The translations under genes were made by a program, and so were the position numbers. The notes under the pieces are model-generated. The model was not told where the DNA came from and did no database searches. It saw only the letters and a list, made by a program, of their open reading frames with translations. Of a stretch of 64,000 bases of DNA, positions 48,665 through 57,678 are shown in pieces. Position 1 is the stretch's first letter. Each line of letters begins with the position of its first letter. The stretch lies in NCBI RefSeq assembly GCF_003345525.1, contig NZ_QQNH01000006.1, positions 62,001-126,000 of the forward strand. Direction: 5' to 3'. The DNA is from Pelagibacterium lacus. GTDB lineage: Bacteria > Pseudomonadota > Alphaproteobacteria > Rhizobiales > Devosiaceae.

Positions 48665-49405
48665 CTACAGCGAGAAACTTTCGCCCAGATAGACACGGCG
48701 CGCCTCGGGATCGGCCATGATGGTCTCGGGCCGCCCCTGGATCATCACCTTGCCGCCATGGATGAGATAGGCGCGATCGACCAGCCCGAAGGTCTCGCGC
48801 ACCTGATGGTCGGTGATCAGCACCCCGATGCCGCGCCGGGTCAGCTGCCGCACGAGGCCCTGGATATCGGCCACCGCGATGGGGTCGACGCCCGCGAAGG
48901 GCTCGTCGAGCAGCATGAATTTGGGGTCGGCGGCCAGCGCGCGGGCGATCTCGACCCGGCGCCGCTCGCCGCCCGAAAGGGCCAGCGCGTCGGCGTCGCG
49001 CAGATGGGAGACGGAGAATTCCTCCAGCAACTGGTCGAGGCGCCGGTGGCGCTCGGCGCGGTCCCTGATATGGCCCTCGAGCACGGCCAGCACATTGTCC
49101 TTGACCGAGAGCCCGCGAAAGATCGAGGCCTCCTGGGGCAGGTAGCCGATGCCCAGCCTTCCGCGCTGATAGAGGGGCAGATGGGTGATGGGCAGCCCGT
49201 CGAGCAGCACCTCGCCGCCATCGGGGCGCACCAGGCCCATGATCATGGTGAAGACCGTGGTCTTTCCGGCCCCATTGGGGCCCAGAAGCCCCACCGCCTC
49301 GCCGCGGCGCACGGCGAGCGAGACGTCGCGCACCACGGCGCGGCGCTTGAAGCTCTTGGCCAGCCCATGGGCCACGAGCCATCCGGTCTGGTCGATCTGG
49401 GCCAT
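48665..49405 (-). CDS. lptB: LPS export ABC transporter ATP-binding protein LptB
   Basis: ATPase of the LptB2FG pump that extracts lipopolysaccharide from the inner membrane. The 246 residues include Walker A GPNGAGKTTVF, the Q-loop, signature LSGGERRRVEIARAL and Walker B FMLLDEPFAGVDP. Its ATG overlaps the lptA stop by one base, so translation is coupled. A 122-bp gap separates it from rpoN downstream. Confidence 0.96.
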   Translation of the reverse strand: MAQIDQTGWLVAHGLAKSFKRRAVVRDVSLAVRRGEAVGLLGPNGAGKTTVFTMIMGLVRPDGGEVLLDGLPITHLPLYQRGRLGIGYLPQEASIFRGLSVKDNVLAVLEGHIRDRAERHRRLDQLLEEFSVSHLRDADALALSGGERRRVEIARALAADPKFMLLDEPFAGVDPIAVADIQGLVRQLTRRGIGVLITDHQVRETFGLVDRAYLIHGGKVMIQGRPETIMADPEARRVYLGESFSL

Positions 49406-49923
49406 CAGTTCCCCGGGGTGAAGGTGGAGGTGACGCGCCCCCCGCTGCCCTGCGAACCGGTGAACGAGGACGTCCCGGCCCGTGTGTCGATCACCAGCCG
49501 CTCGGCATTGACCGTGCCGGTGGGATTGGTGACCAGCACATTGCCGGAAAAGGTCAGCACCCGCAGGGTAAAATCGTAAAACACCGAATCGGCCTCCACG
49601 GTCTGCTCGTCGGTGCTCATGGTCACCCGTCCGCCCGACGTGGAGAAGTTTTCGAGGTCCGAGGGCCCGCCCTCGCCATAGGCGGCCAGCAGCACCGGAG
49701 CGGTCAGGCGCATGGCGCCCTGGGTCACCACAACATCGCCGGTAAAAGTCGCCGTGCTCGCCTCCTCGTTGATTTCGAGGTCGTCGGCGGTGACGTTGAC
49801 CGCGTCGCCGGCGGTTTCGGCCAGTCCGCCAAATCCGGCCGGGTCGGTGACGGTGGTCTGGGCCAGGACCGGGCCAGCAACCAGCCCGAGGGCGAGAACG
49901 AAGGCGAGGCTAGTTGGGCGCAT
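49405..49923 (-). CDS. lptA: Lipopolysaccharide transport periplasmic protein LptA
   Basis: Forms the periplasmic bridge that carries LPS from LptC to LptDE. The 172-residue protein has a signal peptide (1-21, ending VLA) and one OstA-type beta-jellyroll (ADDLEINEEASTATFTGDVVV, FSTSGGRVTMSTDEQTVEADS). The ATG at 49923 lies inside the 3' end of lptC (14-bp overlap). Confidence 0.9.
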   Translation of the reverse strand: MRPTSLAFVLALGLVAGPVLAQTTVTDPAGFGGLAETAGDAVNVTADDLEINEEASTATFTGDVVVTQGAMRLTAPVLLAAYGEGGPSDLENFSTSGGRVTMSTDEQTVEADSVFYDFTLRVLTFSGNVLVTNPTGTVNAERLVIDTRAGTSSFTGSQGSGGRVTSTFTPGN

Positions 49924-50584
49924 CGGGGGCCTCCACGGCAAAGGGATCGCGTTGGGCGCCGCTGTCGGGCTGCGGCACCATGTCGAGCGAAACGCCCCCA
50001 AACTGCCAGAGCGCGGCGCCAATGTCATGAACCATCGTATCGGCGATCAGTTGCGCGCCGCCCTCGAAGGTGAAGCGCACCGGCCCGTCGCTGAGGATGC
50101 GCTGATTGGCCCAGTCGACCTCGACCCCGGCCAGGATGCCACGCGCCCCGGTGGAATCGGACACCACCACGTCCTCGTTGGAGGTGAGGTATTCGGTGCT
50201 CATCGACCAGGTGGCGGTGGAAAATTCGGCGTCGGCCACATAGCCGTCCTCGCCGGAGAGATCGATGCGCAGCCCGTAAAGGTCGATGGTGTCGAGATCG
50301 CCGACCCGCGTCTCGGCCCGTTCGGAGACCATGGAATAGACCGTGCCCGCCTCGGTGCGTCCCTCGAAGGCCGGGCCGTCGACCACCAGCGTGTCGTTTT
50401 CGAGCCGTATCCCCTCAATGGGGATGACGTCGCGCACCGCCGTCGCCGCCAATTGGAGGGCCGGCAGCGCCAGGATGGCCAGCCCCAGCACCGGCACCAG
50501 CCAGCGCAGGGTGGCGATGCGCCGGTTGTGCCGGGCGAAGCGGTTATAGCTGTCGAGCCTGACGCTGGCGCTGGGCGGGGTCAT
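49910..50584 (-). CDS. lptC: LPS export protein LptC
   Basis: A 224-residue bitopic protein: an anchor helix at about 27-48 (WLVPVLGLAILALPALQLAA), then a periplasmic beta-jellyroll that takes LPS from LptFG and hands it to LptA. Sequence conservation is low in the family; the assignment rests on size, topology and position directly before lptA-lptB. It starts 14 bp after the RNase D-type gene, so the run rnd-lptC-lptA-lptB may share a transcript. Confidence 0.88.
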   Translation of the reverse strand: MTPPSASVRLDSYNRFARHNRRIATLRWLVPVLGLAILALPALQLAATAVRDVIPIEGIRLENDTLVVDGPAFEGRTEAGTVYSMVSERAETRVGDLDTIDLYGLRIDLSGEDGYVADAEFSTATWSMSTEYLTSNEDVVVSDSTGARGILAGVEVDWANQRILSDGPVRFTFEGGAQLIADTMVHDIGAALWQFGGVSLDMVPQPDSGAQRDPFAVEAPDAPN

Positions 50585-50598
50585 CGGCGCGAGGGGCC

Positions 50599-51216
50599 TC
50601 AGCTATGGGCGAAGATGTCGGTCTCGGGCCAGCCGGCCAGGTCGAGACGGGCCCGTGTGGGCAGGAAATCGAAGCACGACGCGGCAAAGCGCGCCCGGTC
50701 CTCGCGCGACAGCATGCGGTCGAGATGGCGGCGCAGGTCGTGGAGGTAGAGAACGTCGGAGGCGGCGTAGTCGAGCTGGGCCTGGCTGAGCGTTTCGGCG
50801 CCCCAGTCCGAGGATTGCTGCTGCTTGCTCATATCCACATTGAGCAGTTCGCGCGAAAGGTCCTTGAGCCCGTGGCGGTCGGTATAGGTGCGCACCAGCT
50901 TCGAGGCAATCTTGGTGCAATAGACCGGGGCGGGCATCACCCCGAAGGCGGCATAGAGCGCCGCCATGTCGAAACGGGCGAAGTGGAACAGCTTGGTCTT
51001 GGTCTCATCGGCCAGGAGCGCGGCGATATTGGGCGCTTCGGTCTGGCCGGGCAGGATCTGGACCACGTCGGCGGTGCCGTCGCCGGGGGAGAGCTGGACC
51101 ACGCACAGCCGGTCGCGGCCGGGATTGAGCCCCATGGTTTCGGTATCGATGGCCACCTGGCGGCCGGTATAGCGGGAGAGATCGGGCAGGTCGCCCTTGT
51201 GCAGTCGAACGCTCAT
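50599..51216 (-). CDS. RNase D-type 3'-5' exonuclease
   Basis: A 205-residue DEDD exonuclease without the HRDC domains of full RNase D. Asp and Glu of motif I are in VAIDTETMGLNP; motif II Asp in FHFARFDMAAL; motif III (YAASDVLYLHDL) holds Tyr and Asp. Such short forms act in tRNA or structured-RNA 3' trimming. The ATG at 51216 follows AGGA. It precedes lptC in the same direction as in many alphaproteobacteria. Confidence 0.9.
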   Translation of the reverse strand: MSVRLHKGDLPDLSRYTGRQVAIDTETMGLNPGRDRLCVVQLSPGDGTADVVQILPGQTEAPNIAALLADETKTKLFHFARFDMAALYAAFGVMPAPVYCTKIASKLVRTYTDRHGLKDLSRELLNVDMSKQQQSSDWGAETLSQAQLDYAASDVLYLHDLRRHLDRMLSREDRARFAASCFDFLPTRARLDLAGWPETDIFAHS

Positions 51217-51400
51217 CTGTGGTCCTGTCTCAAGATTCGGGCGGCTGGATCCGCGTCGGCCCGCGCCGGACCGGGTTTGTCGCGCTTGATGCCACACCCC
51301 GCCCCGGGCTGCAAATGCAACGTTGACGCTCCCGGCCCCAGGCGGCAGTCTGCCGCTCGCCGGGCGGGGCGTCCTCCGTCCCCTCGCCAAAGGAGACACC

Positions 51401-51925
51401 ATGCGCCGCGCAACCGGCCTGCTGGCCATAGGGCTTTCGCTGCTCCCCGGTGTTGCGGCCGCCCAGCCCGACGCCACCGCGCAGCGGTTTCTCGACGACA
51501 GCCCCTCGATGATGGATTTCGGCATCGACCGGCTGCAGACCCATCTGCAGCTTGCCGTCGATTACGACCCGGCGGAGAACGCCATCACCATCCGCCGGCT
51601 GGTCCTCGTGCAACATGACGACCCGCTCGATTTCGCCGAGGATTGCCGCCAATGGGCGATCACGATGCGCGGCAGGGCGGGGGTGCATGGCGGCGCGGTG
51701 GCCGGAGGTCTGGGCCATTCCGACTTCGCGCACTTCTTTGCCCATGCCGGCCCCGGCCGCACGCTGGACGGGGTGGCCGAAGCCGAGGCGCTGGCCGCGC
51801 TCGACCGCCGCCGTGTGACCTGGCCGGTCCTGCGCCGGGCCCGCCGGGGCAGGACCGCGCCTCCGATCACGACCCGCTCTGCCTTCGACTGCAACACCAC
51901 CCCCACTCAGGCGCTGCCCCCCTGA
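51401..51925 (+). CDS. Exported protein of unknown function
   Basis: A 174-residue protein with a clear signal peptide (1-22, GLLAIGLSLLPGVAAA) and a strong ribosome site (AAAGGAG). The mature part contains RFLDDSPSMMDFGIDRLQTHL, a conserved-looking Tyr-Asp-Pro segment and two cysteines (EDCRQW and FDCNTT) that may pair. No domain recognised. It is transcribed away from the lpt/rnd block. Confidence 0.7.
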   Translation: MRRATGLLAIGLSLLPGVAAAQPDATAQRFLDDSPSMMDFGIDRLQTHLQLAVDYDPAENAITIRRLVLVQHDDPLDFAEDCRQWAITMRGRAGVHGGAVAGGLGHSDFAHFFAHAGPGRTLDGVAEAEALAALDRRRVTWPVLRRARRGRTAPPITTRSAFDCNTTPTQALPP

Positions 51926-52036
51926 ACAGGGGGGTGAACGCACTGCCTTCGGCCTTTAGCCTGCCCCGCACTTTTTCATGGAGATGAATTGCACTCGGGT
52001 GCGTTCAGCTCAGTGATTTGGGGAGGGGGAGCTTTG

Positions 52037-52642
52037 GTGCCCATCGCGTTGGACAGTAGCAGCGAGAGTGCCCGTGTGGCGATCTGCGTCAAGGACCTGA
52101 AATCGCACCTTGAAACCGAGCAACCGCTTGAGCGCTCCAAGATACTGGCGATGGCGCACATCTTCAGGCGGGATTTGTTCGGGCCCGACGTGGCCCCAAT
52201 GGAGATGCTGGATCGGCCCTTCAGCTTCGACCGCCAAACAGCGGCGAGCGTATATGGCGTACTGGAACAATTGCGCAATACCAATCTCCGGCAAATGGAG
52301 AGCACCCGGAAGTCGCTGGCACGAATGGATATGCCGCTTCCCGATTTCATCTTGAGCCACGTCAGGACCTCAGCACGGGCTCTCGAGGTGTGGATGGTGA
52401 CGGTTGGCGTGGGGATATCGCCGGACATGCGCGCCGATGTCCGCGCCATATGGGGCCATCTGGAGGGGGCAAGCCCGGTCCTGCCGGTCGCGTTCGCGGC
52501 GCTGCGGGCCTTTGCGGATGCCAATGAAGAAGTGACCGGCATACGCGGCAAAGCGCTTTTCAACAGCCTCGATGATGGTTTGTGGGCGGAGGCCTGCCGG
52601 TATATTCCGGCCTTCACGCGGGCGCGCATCTCAACCCAATAG
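52037..52642 (+). CDS. Hypothetical protein, base composition unlike neighbours
   Basis: A 201-residue soluble, mostly helical protein beginning VPIALDSSSESARVAICVKD. I prefer the GTG at 52037 because GGGGGAG lies 5 nt upstream; a TTG at 51989 keeps the frame. By eye the G+C is near 58-60 percent, below the flanking genes, and codon choice is less biased, which may indicate later acquisition. Segments such as MAHIFRRDLFGPDVAPMEML and MRADVRAIWGHLEG look ordered, but I recognise no family, metal site or nucleotide motif. tRNA-Leu follows on the opposite strand. Confidence 0.6.
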   Translation: MPIALDSSSESARVAICVKDLKSHLETEQPLERSKILAMAHIFRRDLFGPDVAPMEMLDRPFSFDRQTAASVYGVLEQLRNTNLRQMESTRKSLARMDMPLPDFILSHVRTSARALEVWMVTVGVGISPDMRADVRAIWGHLEGASPVLPVAFAALRAFADANEEVTGIRGKALFNSLDDGLWAEACRYIPAFTRARISTQ

Positions 52643-52727
52643 CGATGCCGCCAACCGGGACCAGCGGTGGTCACCAGGCGGGTGACTTCACCGATTCCCA
52701 AGTCATCGCAAGAGCTTAGGGAGATGA

Positions 52728-52814
52728 TGGTGCCCAGAAGAAGACTCGAACTTCCACTCCCTTTCGGGAACTAGCACCTGAAGCTAGCGCGTCTACCAAT
52801 TCCGCCATCTGGGC
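52728..52814 (-). tRNA. tRNA-Leu (anticodon CAG)
   Basis: An 87-nt class II tRNA on the minus strand: GCCCAGATGGCGG at 52814, the anticodon stem CTAGC/GCTAG around TTCAGGT (anticodon CAG), a variable arm TTCCCGAAAGGGAGT-like hairpin, T-loop TTCGAGT and encoded CCA. It reads CUG, a major leucine codon here. Confidence 0.96.
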
Positions 52815-52913
52815 AACGGAGGCACGCAATAAGCTGCGGGCCGGGCTTTGTCAATGCACTCGCATGCAGCAAGCCGATCATTTTCTCACGCGCCGGCAAG
52901 CCCGCCGCGGGGC

Positions 52914-53273
52914 TCAGAAATCGGCGCCGTTGAAGCGGGTGATGGCGTCGGCGTCGTAATGGGGGTCCTCGAGACAGTTGACGTTGATCACATGCAGGCC
53001 ATTGCCCTTGGCGTCGGTGCCCGAGGCGAAGGGCTGGATGCCGCATGTGGTGCAGAACTGATGCGCGATCCGGTGGCTGTTGAAGCGATAGGTGGCCAGC
53101 GCCTCCGCGCCGCTCTCGAGGGTGAAATCGGCATCGGGCACCGAAGCCATCACCGCGTTGAGGCGCCGGCAGCGCGAGCAATTGCACATGAAGGGGGCCT
53201 CCAGCGCCGTGCGCGCGGTAAACCGCACCGCGCCGCATTGGCAACTGCCCGCATAGGTCCGTGCTTGGGCCAT
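52914..53273 (-). CDS. GFA (CENP-V/glutathione-dependent formaldehyde-activating) domain protein
   Basis: A 119-residue zinc protein with the seven-cysteine pattern of the family: GSCQCGAVRF, CNCSRCRR and FCTTCGIQPF, typically binding one structural and one catalytic zinc. Members include the formaldehyde-glutathione reaction enzyme Gfa, but most have no confirmed substrate. Little in the context points to formaldehyde metabolism. Confidence 0.9.
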   Translation of the reverse strand: MAQARTYAGSCQCGAVRFTARTALEAPFMCNCSRCRRLNAVMASVPDADFTLESGAEALATYRFNSHRIAHQFCTTCGIQPFASGTDAKGNGLHVINVNCLEDPHYDADAITRFNGADF

Positions 53274-53413
53274 TTCCGGCCTCCCGGTTCTTGCTGCAAT
53301 AAGAACAAAGATAGAACGAAAAGCGCGGCGTCGTCAAGCGCTTCCAATTTGGCCGCAACCGCTCTAGAACGGGCCATCCTCATCGAGAACTTTGGCGACG
53401 GACAGGCTTTCCC

Positions 53414-54394
53414 ATGACGGTCAAACCCAGCAAGCTGGCTACCATTTTCGGCGGTTCGGGCTTTATCGGCACGCAGGTCACCCAGGAGCTGGCGCGGCGC
53501 GGGTTTGCGGTGCGGGTCGCGGTGCGCCGCCCCGACCTCGCCGGGCATGTGCGCATGTTCGGCTTTCCCGGCCAGATCCAGCCGGTGCAGGCCAATCTGC
53601 GCTATTCCGATTCGGTCGCCGCGGCGGTGCGCGGGGCCGATGTGGTCGTCAATCTCGTCGGCATCCAGGTCGAGCGCGGCCGGCAGCGCTTCCGGTCCAT
53701 CCAGGCGCAGGGGGCGAAAACCGTGGCGGAAGCCGCCCGGGCGGCCGGAGCGGCCCGGCTGGTGCATGTCTCGGCGCTGGGGGCCGATCCCAGATCGCCT
53801 TCGGCCTATGCCCGCGCCAAGGGGCTGGGAGAGGCGGAAGTGCGCAAGGCATTTCCCGATGCGGTGATCCTGCGCCCCTCCATCGTTTTCGGCAGGGATG
53901 ACGGGTTCTTCAACCTATTTGGCACGCTGGCCCGCATGTTGCCGGTGATGCCGGTGATCGGCGGCAAGACGCGCTTCCAGCCGGTCTATGTCGGCGACGT
54001 CGCCGAAGCCATCGCCCAGGCCGCCGAGGGCGCGGTGGAGGGCGGCAAGATCTATGAGCTGGGCGGGCCGGAAATCCTCACCATGGAGGAGATCATCGAC
54101 CGGGTGCTCGAGCAGACCCATCGCCGCCGGCCGCGCCTCGCCGTGCCCTTCGGGCTCGCAAAGCCGCTCGCGGCGCTGATGGCCCTGCTGCCCCAGCCGC
54201 TGCTCACCCCCGACCAGGTGGTCCAGCTCGGGCTCGACAATGTGGTCTCCCCCGAGGCGCTGCGTCAGAAGCGCACCCTCGCCGCCTTCGGGGTGACCCC
54301 GACCACGGTCGACGCCATACTGCCCACCTATCTGTGGCGGTTCCGCAAGCATGGCGAGTTCGACCGCCACGTCAATCCGCTGGCCGATGGCTGA
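53414..54394 (+). CDS. Complex I NDUFA9-like NAD(P)-binding protein
   Basis: A 326-residue atypical short-chain dehydrogenase/reductase with the nucleotide loop TIFGGSGFIGTQVTQ (residues 9-23), ARLVHVSALGADPRSPSAYARAKGLGE with the conserved Tyr-x3-Lys, and ILRPSIVFGRDDGFFNLF. It matches the complex I 39-kDa (NDUFA9) family; in bacteria its function is uncertain and may lie outside complex I. In relatives the neighbours are uppP, a GST and queG; uppP is missing here. Confidence 0.88.
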   Translation: MTVKPSKLATIFGGSGFIGTQVTQELARRGFAVRVAVRRPDLAGHVRMFGFPGQIQPVQANLRYSDSVAAAVRGADVVVNLVGIQVERGRQRFRSIQAQGAKTVAEAARAAGAARLVHVSALGADPRSPSAYARAKGLGEAEVRKAFPDAVILRPSIVFGRDDGFFNLFGTLARMLPVMPVIGGKTRFQPVYVGDVAEAIAQAAEGAVEGGKIYELGGPEILTMEEIIDRVLEQTHRRRPRLAVPFGLAKPLAALMALLPQPLLTPDQVVQLGLDNVVSPEALRQKRTLAAFGVTPTTVDAILPTYLWRFRKHGEFDRHVNPLADG

Positions 54395-54573
54395 GCCGCG
54401 CCGGGCCCGATCGGTTAACATCGTGTTGACCGCTTGGTGCAAATGGCGGGCAAGTTTGGCGCCCGAGGCACAAAAAGACCTTGATTGCCCGCCAGTTTGG
54501 GCGGCCTAATCCCCTTTTCGAGGCCCTGGGCGCCCCACATCGCCGGGCGCGCCGTTTTCATTGCGATTGGTTC

Positions 54574-55254
54574 ATGCCCCAGCTTCTGCACCACAAGCTC
54601 GATCCCGCCAGCCGGCTGATCCGGCTCATGTTTGCCGAATACGGCATCGAGGTCTCCCTCGTCGACGTGGCGCCGTGGCGCCGCGATCCCGATTTTCTCG
54701 AGATCAATCCCGCCGCCACCGTGCCGGTGATGCTCGACGAGCCCTTCGGCCCGGTGGTGGGAGTGCTTGCCGCCATCGCCCATATCGAGGCCAATTTCGG
54801 CCCCGAAGGCCATATCGAGGCGCTGCTGCCCGAAAACGGCACCGAACGCAACGAAGTGTGGCGCCTGCTCGAATGGGTGCTTTTGAAGCTCGGGCCCGAG
54901 GTCACCTCCTATCTGCTGGAGGAAAAGCTCATCAAGCGCGACCTGCGCTCGGGCGCCCCCGAACCGTCGGTGATCCGCATCGCCAAGGCCAATCTCGCCG
55001 AGCACCTGGCCTATTTCTCCTGGCTCTTGGCCACGCGGCGCTGGCTGGCCGGCGATACGCTCACCCTGGCCGATTTCGGCCTCGCCGCCCATATCTCGGT
55101 GCTCGACTATATGGGCGACATCGCCTGGGAGAAGGCCGGGGAGATGAAGGACTGGTATGCGCGCATCAAGTCGCGTCCCGCCTTCCGGCCGCTGCTCGCC
55201 GACCGCATCGTCGGCATGCCGGCCTCCTCCACCTATGCGGATCTCGATTTTTGA
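54574..55254 (+). CDS. Glutathione S-transferase family protein
   Basis: A 226-residue GST: thioredoxin-like N domain (residues 1-80; LDPASRLIRLMFAEYGIEV, INPAATVPVMLDE with the cis-Pro) and helical C domain (WLAGDTLTLADFGLAAHISVLDYMGD, the N-capping box). The catalytic residue is not a canonical Tyr or Cys. The usual partner queG follows at once: the GST stop and the queG TTG share four bases (TTGA). ATG 54574 begins the conserved part. Confidence 0.88.
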   Translation: MPQLLHHKLDPASRLIRLMFAEYGIEVSLVDVAPWRRDPDFLEINPAATVPVMLDEPFGPVVGVLAAIAHIEANFGPEGHIEALLPENGTERNEVWRLLEWVLLKLGPEVTSYLLEEKLIKRDLRSGAPEPSVIRIAKANLAEHLAYFSWLLATRRWLAGDTLTLADFGLAAHISVLDYMGDIAWEKAGEMKDWYARIKSRPAFRPLLADRIVGMPASSTYADLDF

Positions 55255-56366
55255 CGCCAGAGGGCGACAGGCTGGTGGCCGAATTGCGGGCCCGCGCCAC
55301 CCAGCTCGGCTTTGACAGCCTCGGGATCGCCCGGGCCGATGCGCGGCCCGACCTCGCCGCCCGGCTCGGTTTCGCGCTCGATGCGGGCTGGCACGCCGGC
55401 ATGGAATGGATGGAAACCACGCGCGACCGCCGCCAGCGCCCCAACGCCCTCTGGCCCGAAGCGCGCTCGATTCTGATGCTGGGCACCAGCTATGCGCCCG
55501 AGACCGATCCCCTCGCCCGCCTCGCCGATCCGGGGCTGGCCAATATCTCGGTCTATGCGCAGGGGCGCGACTATCACGAGGTGATCAAGGGGCGCCTCAA
55601 GGAACTGGCCGGACTGCTGGCCCGCCGGAGCGGCGCCGAGGTCAAGGTGTTCGTCGATACCGCGCCGGTGATGGAAAAGCCCCTGGCCGAGGCGGCCGGG
55701 CTGGGCTGGCAGGGCAAGCATTCGGTGCTGCTGTCGCGCCAGGCGGGGTCGTGGCTGTTCCTGGGGGCCATCTTCACCACCGCGGAATTGCCCCCCGACG
55801 CGCCCGAGACGGAGAAATGCGGCAGTTGCACGCGCTGCCTCGACATCTGCCCCACCGATGCCTTCCCGGCCCCCTTCCGGCTCGATGCGCGCAAATGCCT
55901 CGCCTATTATTCGGTCGAGCACAAGGGCCAGATCCCGCTGCGCTTCCGCAAGCCCATGGGCAATCGCGTCTTTGGCTGCGACGATTGCCTCGCCGTCTGC
56001 CCGTGGAACAAATTCGCCCGCCGCAGCCGGGACGACAAGCTCGCGGCGCGTCCGGCGCTGCGCGATGCGCGGCTCACAGACATGCTGGCGCTCGACGATA
56101 CAGCGTTTCGCGGCATGTTCGCCCAGACGCCGGTCAAGCGCCTCGGCTCGGCCCGCTTCCTGCGCAATTGCCTCGTCGCGGCGGGCAATTCGGGCGATCG
56201 CGACCATCTGCCGGCCATCGCGCGGCTGCTGCGCCATGACAGCCCCCTGGTGCGCGGCATGGCGGTCTGGGCCGCGCGGCAACTGGCCGGGCCGCGAGAG
56301 GCCGCCGCGCTGCGGGCCGGCAATGACGAAACCGATCCGGAGGTGCTGGCCGAATGGACCCATTGA
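55251..56366 (+). CDS. queG: Epoxyqueuosine reductase QueG
   Basis: Reduces epoxyqueuosine to queuosine in tRNA, with cobalamin and two [4Fe-4S] clusters. The 371 residues hold the clusters in CGSCTRCLDICPTDAFP and FGCDDCLAVCPWNKFA, and a C-terminal HEAT-like repeat (LPAIARLLRHDSPLVRG). The start is TTG 55251, overlapping the GST stop; a GTG at 55275 is the alternative. It overlaps the SDR gene by 13 bp, so three genes form one unit. Confidence 0.94.
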   Translation: MTPEGDRLVAELRARATQLGFDSLGIARADARPDLAARLGFALDAGWHAGMEWMETTRDRRQRPNALWPEARSILMLGTSYAPETDPLARLADPGLANISVYAQGRDYHEVIKGRLKELAGLLARRSGAEVKVFVDTAPVMEKPLAEAAGLGWQGKHSVLLSRQAGSWLFLGAIFTTAELPPDAPETEKCGSCTRCLDICPTDAFPAPFRLDARKCLAYYSVEHKGQIPLRFRKPMGNRVFGCDDCLAVCPWNKFARRSRDDKLAARPALRDARLTDMLALDDTAFRGMFAQTPVKRLGSARFLRNCLVAAGNSGDRDHLPAIARLLRHDSPLVRGMAVWAARQLAGPREAAALRAGNDETDPEVLAEWTH

Positions 56367-57226
56367 CGCTTTTCGTCTTCGGCGCCGGCTATTCGGCCCG
56401 CGCCGCCATCAGGGCACTCGGCCCCGACGCCCGGGTCGCCGCCACCACCCGCACCCCCGAGACGGCGGCGGCGCTGCAGGCATCGGGGATCGCGGCCCAT
56501 CTCTTCGAAGGGACCGCGCCGGGCGTCACATTGGCCGCCGATCTGCGCGCCGCCACCCATGTGCTGATCTCTATCGCTCCCGATGCGGCGGGGGACCGGG
56601 TGCTCGCCCACCACGCCGCCGACATTCTCGCCGCGCCGCATCTGGCCTGGATCGGCTATTTCTCCACCATCGGGGTCTATGGCGACGCCGGGGGCGCCTG
56701 GATCGACGAGACCGCGCCCACCGAGCCGCTTTCGGCCCGCAACCGCTACCGGCTCGATGCCGAAGCGGCGTGGCGCGATCTGGCGGCGCAAAAATCCGTT
56801 CCCCTTGCCATCCTGCGGCTGGCGGGCATTTATGGGCCGGGGCGCTCGCCGTTCGACAAACTCGCCGCCGGCACAGCGCGGCGCGTCAACAAGCCCGGCC
56901 AGGTGTTCAACCGCATCCATGTGGACGATATCGGGGCCATCACCGCCCATGCGGCGCGGGCGCGGCTCGACTGGGTGTTCAACATCGCCGATGACGCGCC
57001 CGCCCCGCCCCAGGAGGTCATCGCCCACGCCGCCGCTCTCATGGGAATGGCGCCGCCGCCCGAGATCGCCTTTGCGGAGGCTGACCTCTCCCCCATGGCC
57101 CGCAGCTTTTATGCCGGCAACCGCCGCGTCTCCAATGCCAGAATCAAAGCCGCCCTGGGCTATCGTCTCCTCTACCCCACCTATCGCGAGGGCCATGCGG
57201 CGCTCCTGACGCAACGCCACGATTGA
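56354..57226 (+). CDS. SDR family NAD(P)-binding protein (YeeZ-like)
   Basis: A 290-residue atypical extended SDR with loop FVFGAGYSARAAIRAL (residues 8-23), strand Ser-Thr-x-Gly in YFSTIGVYGDAGG, and LRLAGIYGPGRSPFDKL. It resembles the YeeZ group, whose reaction is not settled. Overlaps queG, and rbfA follows 31 bp later. Confidence 0.83.
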   Translation: MDPLTLFVFGAGYSARAAIRALGPDARVAATTRTPETAAALQASGIAAHLFEGTAPGVTLAADLRAATHVLISIAPDAAGDRVLAHHAADILAAPHLAWIGYFSTIGVYGDAGGAWIDETAPTEPLSARNRYRLDAEAAWRDLAAQKSVPLAILRLAGIYGPGRSPFDKLAAGTARRVNKPGQVFNRIHVDDIGAITAHAARARLDWVFNIADDAPAPPQEVIAHAAALMGMAPPPEIAFAEADLSPMARSFYAGNRRVSNARIKAALGYRLLYPTYREGHAALLTQRHD

Positions 57227-57257
57227 CGAAACCCTTTCCACCCCCTATCTCGCTGCG

Positions 57258-57665
57258 ATGGTCAAGAAGGCAACAACATCGGCACCCTCCCAGCGCATGC
57301 TTCGCGTCGGCGAACGCGTGCGTCACGAGATTTCGGCATTGCTCGCACGCGGCGAGATCATCGATCCGCTGCTCGAAACGGTCACCATCACCGTGCCCGA
57401 AGTGCGCATGACGCCCGATCTCAAGCTCGCCAATGTCTATGTCATGCCGCTCGGGGGTGGTGATGCGGAGGAGGTGGCCGCGGCGCTCAACGCCCATGCC
57501 AAGTTCATCCGCGGCCGGGTCACCCCGGCGCTGGGCCTCAAATACGCGCCGCAGTTCCGCTTCTTCGTCGACGACACCTTCGACGAATTCGGCCGGATCG
57601 ATGCCATTCTGCGGTCCGATCGCGTGCAGCGCGACCTGGGGCCGCGCGAGGACGAAGACGAATAG
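57258..57665 (+). CDS. rbfA: 30S ribosome-binding factor RbfA
   Basis: A 135-residue KH-fold assembly factor that helps mature the 16S 5' end, especially in cold. QRMLRVGERVRHEISALLARGEI, VPEVRMTPDLKLANVYV and PALGLKYAPQFRFFVDDTFDEF are diagnostic. truB follows 13 bp later. infB, the normal upstream neighbour, is not in this window; the GST-queG-SDR run precedes instead. Confidence 0.95.
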   Translation: MVKKATTSAPSQRMLRVGERVRHEISALLARGEIIDPLLETVTITVPEVRMTPDLKLANVYVMPLGGGDAEEVAAALNAHAKFIRGRVTPALGLKYAPQFRFFVDDTFDEFGRIDAILRSDRVQRDLGPREDEDE

Positions 57666-57678
57666 GGAATATTTCGGT

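Noticed and set aside
52643-52913. Attachment site at tRNA-Leu
   Set aside because: No duplicated tRNA end or integrase nearby, so the lower-GC neighbour is not proof of integration.
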